Shown here: positions 8,301-11,969 of the stretch, piece after piece
Numbering within the stretch: the stretch's first letter is position 1
How the letters are laid out: every line of letters starts with the position of its first letter
Translations under genes and position numbers: made by a program
Assembly: GCA_900549415.1 (NCBI GenBank)
Contig: URNX01000070.1
Span: forward strand, 1-11,969
DNA from: an uncultured bacterium
GTDB lineage: Bacteria; Verrucomicrobiota; Lentisphaeria; Victivallales; UBA1829
DNA: 11,969 nt
Direction: 5' to 3'
The notes under the pieces: generated by a model
The model's input: the letters and a program-made list of their open reading frames with translations, nothing else
The model's database searches: none
Told to the model about the DNA's origin: nothing

Positions 8301-8325
8301 CTAAAAAGGCATCCGACAGTTTCAC
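5305..8325 (-). CDS. Secreted multidomain clan GH-A glycosidase (GH39-like) with CBM-like N- and C-terminal domains
   Basis: The 1006-residue protein starts with a signal peptide (KLSDAFLGFLLFPALCFA, cleavage near 19-20). A jelly-roll carbohydrate-binding-like domain follows (about 22-190, opening NPIPNSSFELG), then an Ig-like linker (about 195-295). The TIM barrel spans about 300-640: acid/base E468 in WEITNEPN, SFHPYA at 532-537 and nucleophile E571 in LWNSELYY, the paired Glu residues of clan GH-A. A beta-rich region leads to a CBM9-like C-terminus (about 830-1006) with WDGDSAELFFD and a W-R-A-E-V-L-I-P-W pattern. I chose GTG 8325, not ATG 8340: it overlaps the upstream stop as GTGA, has GGGAGG (8338-8333) seven bases upstream, and gives a cleaner signal peptide. 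It is translationally coupled to the CBM-like gene. GH39 is the closest resemblance, but GH5-like or an unclassified GH-A family is possible. The substrate is unknown. Confidence 0.83.
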   Translation of the reverse strand: MKLSDAFLGFLLFPALCFAAGNPIPNSSFELGRADFSVNRAVGLDKPAVFREVFFDTEDKIHGNQSLRIDNPDMDVLELVSREYKLVPGKVYTFSWWMKSSRPLTIRAGQFAGEMTTPTKADWGMFRAEQFACGPEWKRYSFRFTAKGKRSWYFTHFRWGKLKESDPGSDATIWFDALQVSEGAEVAAYTPKSPVEAAVFGDSRVFSSGKSAAELRLVNHTDVPQKVAVKWSAEDTLLPGRKLPEQVLSLTLKSGEQRIEKLGIPVRKNGHWRLSGKVEGEDFFANLEPWHFAVVPEPPPRDSVNAPGFKMGTNTAFMRGMWGIQDFLPGSFYAMNGGGREEYIAFIKRAGVFIERIYGSRFCWKQVMPEPGKFDTAIVDDALDIARKHQFKLMPVLGDMFYLRDWAGEKRVRTTVPDWIMKSPATRIHAMSGVWDGISPDPEAWKTYVDFLSRYCRGNIYGWEITNEPNIALPGAKVYIPYLFSASEIIHKNDPAAKVIGGSITTDYGGQVEAFLDEMGRSGALKASDALSFHPYASALDDSRQSAVSALTNLRKQVDRYVPGLPLWNSELYYIGPAASAHYAVASRSTHAQHVFRRYVIDCGEGVEVSVPIYDTMFLQNELAPHWELGDFWGYAGLVPHDIYAGYASASALLTNAVSLGAVPWPTGATGYLFRLRDGREAAVFWKIPAMEPCSLTLPKGNYELLDMYLNPMEKPSDGKLVLTEFPVVLRAGNAAALMKRATLNVARSMKISRTWQVPENGGIFHCIEVVNLAPEKITAIVRPDYLSAAQCAEIPLNGKHVFRFESGEKAVEGKTVLYYSDETHNFSVPLPPFARKLMRSGTAAGGALYSFHTEMTPDALRIQISVSDNDRGPRPENAPWDGDSAELFFDSDPQSSFSVPNAGKSVSRLILAPRSSNGLPVLVQGLGMDAARCRAEILEERNGGWRAEVLIPWSVLSMNGAGMLGFDLKINSSSARSTAKKAEIWSGTDQNFRRRDRYGILLPAN

Positions 8326-8882
8326 GGCAGTTCCTCCCATACGACGTTTTTAACGTAAAGATCTTTCAGACTGTTCTGGAAAAGACCGAAAATCAGTGTA
8401 AATTTCCGGTCGGAAACCGTAGAATCCGGAGTCGCCGCGGGAACAGTGAATTCAAAGGTATAGAGTTTCCATTCCGGAGTCACCTGGAACGCAATCGTCC
8501 GGAACCACTGCTTTTTGTCTTTTTTCCAGTTGCTCATCATCTGCATCTGCGCCATGCCGACAGCATCGCCTTTGAACCATGCACTGACTTTATATTTTCT
8601 TCCGGGTTCACAGGTGTAGAACTGCTGTTTCGGAGTAATGCGGAACTTGTCCCATTTGCTCAGATTTGCCGAGTGTGAAATCTTCACGGCATTTCCGCCG
8701 AGGGCATGATCGGAAGCGGGAACCGTTTCCACCGTACCGAAATCTCCGCCTTCCTGCACCCAGCGGAATTCTCTGCTGTAAAACTTGCTGTCATCATCGA
8801 ACTTCACTTTAAACGGCTCCGCCTGAAGAGAACAGACCATACCCATTGCAAAAAGAGCCATTACGCTTTTGCCGAACTTCAT
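8322..8882 (-). CDS. Secreted single-domain carbohydrate-binding-like protein (CBM4/9-type jelly roll)
   Basis: This 186-residue protein has a typical signal peptide, MKFGKSVMALFAMGMVCSLQA, cleaved after A21. The rest is one predicted beta-sandwich resembling CBM4_9 domains: GRKYKVSAWFKGD is the characteristic strand pair, PEWKLYTFEFTVPA the next one, and DLYVKNVVWEEL the closing strand. The same pattern occurs in the N-terminal domain of the downstream GH-A enzyme (GKVYTFSWWMKS, PEWKRYSFRFTAKG), so the two may be distant paralogues binding related ligands. There is no catalytic domain. The start is supported by AAGAGGTG (8894-8887) just upstream. The stop overlaps the next gene's GTG start by four bases. 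It is the first gene of the five-gene minus-strand operon. Glycan binding is inferred from fold resemblance. Confidence 0.78.
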   Translation of the reverse strand: MKFGKSVMALFAMGMVCSLQAEPFKVKFDDDSKFYSREFRWVQEGGDFGTVETVPASDHALGGNAVKISHSANLSKWDKFRITPKQQFYTCEPGRKYKVSAWFKGDAVGMAQMQMMSNWKKDKKQWFRTIAFQVTPEWKLYTFEFTVPAATPDSTVSDRKFTLIFGLFQNSLKDLYVKNVVWEELP

Positions 8883-8922
8883 GATTCACCTCTTTGTTTC
8901 TTTGTTTTTATACAAGTTCAAG

Positions 8923-8968
8923 GGTTGCAACCTGAAGATATAATAATCTGTCAATAGATGGAATACAA
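8923..8968 (-). promoter_or_regulatory. Candidate operon promoter with GGTTGCAACC palindrome
   Basis: Upstream of the CBM-like gene, minus-strand TTGTAT (8968-8963) and TATTAT (8945-8940) are 17 bases apart. Seven bases past the -10 box, where transcription would start, is the perfect 10-bp palindrome GGTTGCAACC (8932-8923), a plausible operator. The 148-bp gap between this gene and the AraC gene supports a new transcription unit here. The -35 match is weak (three of six). Confidence 0.4.
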
Positions 8969-9030
8969 ACGTCTGAACCGGATATCAGCACAGGGATAAC
9001 AAGAAAATATACGGAATAATAAAAACGCCG

Positions 9031-9939
9031 TCAAACTGCGCCGCGTTTCCGGTACTCCCGCGGAGAGATCCCGAAACAGCGTTGGAATTCGGCGGAAAAA
9101 TGCAGCGGAGTCTGGTAGCCGCACATCGCGGCAATCTCCTTGACGGAATACCGGTTCATCAGAAGCAGATTCGCCGCCCGTCTCATGCGGAGCTGAATCA
9201 GATAACGGTACGGCGTGGTGTGGAAAATCCGGCGGAACCGCGCATTCAAAGTCGGCAGGCTCATCCTCGCCGTCGCGGCAAGCTCCGCCATGCAGAGCGG
9301 ATCGGAACAGTGGGAGTCCATATAATCCAGGACCGCGCGGATTTCCATCGGAATGTCGCACGAACGGCGTTCATCGGCAATCATGTGAAACAGCTCAAAC
9401 GACAGGCCAGCATTGTGTTCGCGCGCTTTGGCGGATCCGATATTCCCGATCGTCGCTTTCAGTTCAGAACAGAGATTCTGAAAACGTTCCCTGTCGATAA
9501 TCCGGACAACCGACGTCTGCTCCAGCTGGAAAAAACTGATGATGTCCAGAAGTTTCTGTCCGCTGAAAATCATTCCGCTTTTCCGGCAGGGTTCTCCCTG
9601 CAGATAGAGAAGATCGTGCTTTTGTCCGGGATGAAGAATGCAGAGGTCTCCGGCTTCCGCTACGTAGCCGGTATTCCCGTCTCGGATGTAGAACTCTCCG
9701 AATTCTATGTACTCCAGAGAAAGAAATTTCTGGGAATCCCTCCGCTGGCAAAATGTCCGCGTCAGTGTCGATACGGAAAAATAACAGCAGAAAAAGAGCT
9801 GACTGAACGAGGAAGACCTGCCGGCGGAGATTTCCGTATCCGGCGAATATCCGCTGTTGAAAATACGGTCGGATTTGGCATTGATGGAACGCCAGATCCG
9901 GGGCATTGAAAAAACGGACAGATCATCCAGTTTACGCAT
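9031..9939 (-). CDS. AraC-family transcriptional regulator
   Basis: The 302-residue protein ends in a canonical AraC/XylS DNA-binding domain with two helix-turn-helix units: MAELAATARMSLPTLNARF (217-235) and VKEIAAMCGYQTPLHFSAEF (266-285), followed by FGISPREYRK. Before it is a cupin-like sensor half, with EFYIRDGNTGYVAEAGDLCILHPGQKH (about 82-108) forming the sugar-pocket strands seen in AraC proteins. No membrane segment or signal peptide is convincing. ATG 9939 is preferred: GGGAG lies nine bases upstream and the in-frame extension to 10158 overlaps the upstream gene. It follows the GH-D-like gene by 88 bp, with its own candidate promoter and an inverted repeat, and precedes the CBM/GH-A operon, so it likely controls one or both units in response to a carbohydrate. 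The ligand is unknown. Confidence 0.9.
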   Translation of the reverse strand: MRKLDDLSVFSMPRIWRSINAKSDRIFNSGYSPDTEISAGRSSSFSQLFFCCYFSVSTLTRTFCQRRDSQKFLSLEYIEFGEFYIRDGNTGYVAEAGDLCILHPGQKHDLLYLQGEPCRKSGMIFSGQKLLDIISFFQLEQTSVVRIIDRERFQNLCSELKATIGNIGSAKAREHNAGLSFELFHMIADERRSCDIPMEIRAVLDYMDSHCSDPLCMAELAATARMSLPTLNARFRRIFHTTPYRYLIQLRMRRAANLLLMNRYSVKEIAAMCGYQTPLHFSAEFQRCFGISPREYRKRGAV

Positions 9940-9961
9940 AACTCTATTCTCCCATTGAAGG

Positions 9962-9983
9962 CTCCCGTTGAGATCAACGGGAG
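9962..9983. promoter_or_regulatory. Inverted repeat upstream of the AraC gene, possible operator
   Basis: CTCCCGTTGA (9962-9971) and TCAACGGGAG (9974-9983) are perfect 10-base arms separated by two bases. The dyad lies 22 bp upstream of the AraC start and begins one base after a candidate -10 box, so it would cover the transcription start. That position suits repression or autoregulation; a hairpin in the 5' leader is the alternative. No T-run follows, so it is not a terminator. Confidence 0.55.
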
Positions 9984-9984
9984 A

Positions 9985-10013
9985 AATATACTTCCGTCCC
10001 CGCAGGAAAACAA
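9985..10013 (-). promoter_or_regulatory. Candidate promoter of the AraC gene
   Basis: Minus-strand TTGTTT (10013-10008) and TATATT (9990-9985) are separated by exactly 17 bases. The -10 box matches five of six consensus positions. It lies in the gap after the GH-D-like stop codon, directly upstream of the 9962-9983 inverted repeat. The same TTGTTT hexamer occurs as a -35 candidate before the GH-D-like gene. Confidence 0.4.
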
Positions 10014-10027
10014 GGACGGATTCGTTT

Positions 10028-11506
10028 TTATGCGCGGACCTCCAGCAGAATTCCGGGAGCGGAAATCTCCCTGCCGCAGAGGATTTCCGCAACAGTGCCC
10101 GGAACAACGGCAAATCCGTGTTCCGTCCGGCAGAGGGAGGAAAGATCCCGCTCTTCATCCTTTGCGAGGTCGCGTCCGACGATCCGGAAACTCCCTTCTC
10201 CGACGGGCAGACGAAGTTCGCCGAAGTTTCCGAACACGCCGGTTTTGCGGTTCCGGCAGTCGATTTTCAGCGTTACCGCCGCATCCGGTGCTTCAAACCC
10301 GATGTCGGGCGTAAGCCGGGGAACAAGATTCACCGCCGCGACTCCGTTCGGGTACAGCGACGCCTGAACATAGGGCGTGCGGCCCGTCGTCTCAACCTCC
10401 GGAAGCGGCATGTTACGCGCCATGACCGCCGGAGCCGATTGCGTGACCGTTTTCCCGAAGACCGGCGAGTACCACGTCTCGCCGGCAGTATAGACCCAGG
10501 ATTCGGAAAGGATTTCCCGCGACGCCTCGTAGGAACCTGTCCGCATATCCCACGCAGGCGCGAGCTGCTGGAAACGAACCGCACGCACGACTTCCGCAAC
10601 GCGTTTCCGCCGCTGCATCAGCGCGTCCGCGGGGCCCTCCTCCCAGCGGGCGGAACGCATAATGCCCATCGAGCAGCCGAGTCCGGCGGCAATATACGCG
10701 CAGTCCTCCACGCAGAGCATTGTCGGAGAATGAATCTCCGTTCCGTACGCAAGCAGAGCATCCGTGCGGTCAAGAGTGGTTGCAAAAGTATGCGGAATGA
10801 TGGTGTCGTAGGTACGGAGCAGTTTTGAAAAATGCAGAAGTTCCCGTGTTTTTCCGCAAAGCGGCAGATCCCGGAAGCGGAGTCCGTCCGTGCCGTTTCC
10901 GCAGAGAGCTCCGGAAGGCATCGCATGTTCCACAACAAGCTCCGGGGCGATTTCCGCCGCAAGTTCCGTAAGGAATTCCCGGAAAGAGACATCCGAACAG
11001 AACTGTCCCCAGTCGACTTTCCAGAGAGAGATCCCCGCGTCGCGGCTCCATTTCAGACGCTCCCGCCAGAATGCTTCCGCCCCGCGCCATGACCCGTACT
11101 GCTCCGGATTCTGAACAGGATACTGGGCGGCGATCCAGATTCCGGTTCCGCCCCATCCGCACGACCGGACTTTTTCCGCGAGTGCCTTCAGCCGTTCCGC
11201 CGGCGAACCGGGAAACGACGGGAAACGTTCCTGATTGAGTTCCAGCGACCCGAATTCGCACATCTGCACCGTTCTGTTCCTGGGAACATCCCAGCCGTCG
11301 TCAAAAAGGAAAAACATGTTCTTCCGGATTTCCGGAAAATCATGAATCCAGCCGTTTTCCCCGAAAACGGCTTTTTCATCCAGATTGTTGCGTCCGGTCA
11401 GCGCATTTGCGCCCTGATCCCCGTCAAAGGCAAGTTCACCGGAAGCCGCCCGCTGTTTTGCGGTCATTGCCTGAGTCGCCCAGGTGCACCAGTAGTTCGG
11501 TGTCAT
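10028..11506 (-). CDS. Putative alpha-galactosidase-like glycosidase (clan GH-D, GH27/GH36-type barrel)
   Basis: The 492-residue protein has a TIM-barrel core resembling the alpha-galactosidase clan GH-D. FFLFDDGWD (65-73) matches the clan's substrate-binding strand, and LWKVDWG (161-167) holds the expected nucleophile D165. RTYD (231-234) is a possible acid/base region by analogy. The start MTPNYWCTWATQ is a distinctive opening I associate with an uncharacterised bacterial group. About 370-492 look like a C-terminal beta domain. There is no signal peptide, so it is probably cytoplasmic. ATG 11506 is the first in-frame Met, with AAGGA about ten bases upstream. It is shorter than typical GH36 enzymes (around 700 residues) because the large N-terminal beta-sandwich is missing. 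It is the first gene of the minus-strand set and precedes the AraC gene. The clan is moderately sure, the substrate unknown. Confidence 0.7.
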   Translation of the reverse strand: MTPNYWCTWATQAMTAKQRAASGELAFDGDQGANALTGRNNLDEKAVFGENGWIHDFPEIRKNMFFLFDDGWDVPRNRTVQMCEFGSLELNQERFPSFPGSPAERLKALAEKVRSCGWGGTGIWIAAQYPVQNPEQYGSWRGAEAFWRERLKWSRDAGISLWKVDWGQFCSDVSFREFLTELAAEIAPELVVEHAMPSGALCGNGTDGLRFRDLPLCGKTRELLHFSKLLRTYDTIIPHTFATTLDRTDALLAYGTEIHSPTMLCVEDCAYIAAGLGCSMGIMRSARWEEGPADALMQRRKRVAEVVRAVRFQQLAPAWDMRTGSYEASREILSESWVYTAGETWYSPVFGKTVTQSAPAVMARNMPLPEVETTGRTPYVQASLYPNGVAAVNLVPRLTPDIGFEAPDAAVTLKIDCRNRKTGVFGNFGELRLPVGEGSFRIVGRDLAKDEERDLSSLCRTEHGFAVVPGTVAEILCGREISAPGILLEVRA

Positions 11507-11579
11507 ACAGTTCAGATCCTTTCCGTACAGTTTGGTTAAGCTGGCATGTTTTATACATCAATCCCGTATGAACAGGCAT

Positions 11580-11593
11580 CCGGAATTGCCGGA
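11580..11593. repeat. Direct repeat copy 1 (CCGGAAYTGCCGGA), promoter-flanking
   Basis: CCGGAATTGCCGGA differs at one position from the copy at 11630-11643, fifty bases away. It begins nine bases downstream of the candidate -10 box of the GH-D-like gene. Each unit is itself an imperfect dyad, CCGG-N5-CCGG. It could be a binding site for the local AraC protein or another regulator. Confidence 0.5.
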
Positions 11594-11601
11594 ACAGTAA
11601 T

Positions 11602-11629
11602 ATCATACTGCCGCGGAAAGGAAAAACAA
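11602..11629 (-). promoter_or_regulatory. Candidate promoter of the GH-D-like gene
   Basis: Minus-strand TTGTTT (11629-11624) and TATGAT (11607-11602, five of six consensus matches) are 16 bases apart. It lies about 95 bp upstream of the start codon and is framed by the two 14-bp repeats at 11580-11593 and 11630-11643. Confidence 0.4.
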
Positions 11630-11643
11630 CCGGAACTGCCGGA
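11630..11643. repeat. Direct repeat copy 2 (CCGGAAYTGCCGGA), promoter-flanking
   Basis: CCGGAACTGCCGGA is the upstream partner of 11580-11593 and abuts the candidate -35 box on its upstream side, where activators of the AraC type usually bind. Confidence 0.5.
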
Positions 11644-11839
11644 GAATATATTCGGGAAACAAAAAAGATATTTGGAAAAACAAACGCCCTTCCCCGCTTG
11701 AAGCGCGTCCCGAAACCTGAACACATCCTTCGGGGTCACCTCAAAACATACCGTCTGGTTTCTTTTTTATGATACGGCAAAAACGGAAAATGTCACCCCG
11801 CCGTTTTCAAAAAAACGCATTTTTTTCGTTTTTTCATTC
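11644..11839. other. Intergenic region with A/T tracts, no convincing gene
   Basis: Together with the flanking control sites this belongs to the 383-bp non-coding stretch 11507-11889. It contains a weak inverted repeat AAAACGG (11780-11786)/CCGTTTT (11801-11807), then an A7 tract (11809-11815) and T tracts (11820-11826 and 11829-11834). These sit just upstream of the plus-strand promoter and may act as an UP-like or curved element. Short minus-strand ORFs here lack a credible start or recognisable product. Confidence 0.45.
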
Positions 11840-11889
11840 TTGAAATATTGTTTCATATGTGATAATTTAAACACAGCAGGAGAATAACA
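11840..11889 (+). promoter_or_regulatory. Promoter and ribosome binding site of a disrupted divergent gene
   Basis: TTGAAA (11840-11845) and GATAAT (11861-11866, with an extended TGT before it) form a promoter-like pair, although the spacing is only 15. Between them lies the dyad TGAAA-N5-TTTCA (11841-11855). AGGAG (11878-11882) lies seven bases before the ATG at 11890, a strong ribosome binding site. This indicates a real gene start on the plus strand. Confidence 0.5.
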
Positions 11890-11901
11890 ATGAGTAAATA
11901 A
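11890..11901 (+). pseudogene. Start codon remnant of a divergent gene cut off by the terminal repeat
   Basis: ATG AGT AAA TAA encodes only Met-Ser-Lys before a stop. The ATG itself is unique sequence with a good ribosome binding site, but everything after it is the 77-bp repeat. The original coding sequence is therefore displaced beyond the repeat. Its product cannot be known; a divergent gene beside a glycosidase could be a transporter or regulator, which is a guess. Confidence 0.45.
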
Positions 11902-11969
11902 CCACGCCCAGAGGACGTGGCTTTGAAGAAGCACCCTAGAAGGGTGCTAAAAGGCGGCACCCAAAGAAT
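11893..11969 (-). repeat. Right copy of the 77-bp contig-terminal inverted repeat
   Basis: This is the exact reverse complement of positions 1-77, with the same two hairpins (AGCACCC/GGGTGCT arms at 11930-11948 and CCACG/CGTGG arms at 11902-11920). Because the same repeat end faces outward-to-inward at both contig ends, two copies in opposite orientation probably flank this locus. If the element were an IS200/IS605 type, which has no terminal inverted repeats, a single copy could not explain both ends. Confidence 0.7.

Noticed and set aside
8949..8954. Perfect minus-strand TTGACA as a -35 box for the CBM-like gene
   Set aside because: No -10-like hexamer occurs 16-18 bases downstream; the nearest TATAAA is 36 bases away.
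11551..11739. Short minus-strand frame starting MTPKDVFRFRDALQ upstream of the GH-D-like gene
   Set aside because: Its start would be GTG with a ribosome binding site too close, it overlaps the promoter and repeats, and no family is recognisable.
1..11969. Interpretation as an intact transposon or linear phage with 77-bp terminal inverted repeats
   Set aside because: No transposase, integrase or phage gene is present, both ends cut into host-type genes, and the repeat length equals a common assembler k.

Overview
The window looks like one complete metagenome-assembly contig from a gut-type Lentisphaerota bacterium (Victivallis-like); this assignment is inferred. The main clue is a type IV pilin-like protein (FTLIELL leader, C-terminal H-X10-DG motif) inside a glycosidase operon, a hallmark of that phylum. 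The mix of GH31, GH16, clan GH-A and GH-D-like enzymes, an AraC regulator and a PF12831-type FAD oxidoreductase also fits. The DNA is moderately GC-rich with strong Shine-Dalgarno sites. No rRNA, tRNA, CRISPR array or transposase gene is visible.

Layout. Positions 1-77 and 11893-11969 are exact reverse complements over 77 bp and diverge at base 78. The repeat is rich in hairpins and resembles one end of an IS200/IS605-type element. The exact length matches a common assembler k-mer, so both contig ends probably abut copies of one repeat rather than being true transposon termini. On the left the repeat cuts into a plus-strand GH31 glycosidase (65-1669) that has lost its N-terminal part. Its C-terminus appears broken by two compensating one-base indels, with the tail surviving as an ORF at 1736-2050. 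A bidirectional terminator pair (2060-2130) separates it from the minus-strand genes.

All intact genes are on the minus strand. In transcription order they are: a GH-D-like (GH27/GH36-type) glycosidase (11506-10028) and an AraC-family regulator (9939-9031); then, behind a separate candidate promoter, a secreted CBM-like protein (8882-8322), translationally coupled to a secreted multidomain clan GH-A glycosidase (8325-5305), a pilin-like protein (5233-4535), a GH16 enzyme without a signal peptide (4511-3549) and an FAD-dependent oxidoreductase (3443-2136). The 383-bp region 11507-11889 holds divergent control elements: a minus-strand promoter framed by two near-identical 14-bp repeats, and a plus-strand promoter and ribosome binding site for a gene that is cut off directly after its ATG by the right-hand repeat.

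Taken together this looks like a small polysaccharide-utilisation locus. The AraC protein probably senses a carbohydrate signal. The CBM protein and GH-A enzyme act outside the cytoplasm, the pilin-like protein sits in the inner membrane or envelope, and the GH16, GH-D-like and (formerly) GH31 enzymes appear to work in the cytoplasm. No transporter or SusC/SusD pair is present. The substrate cannot be deduced from the sequence alone.
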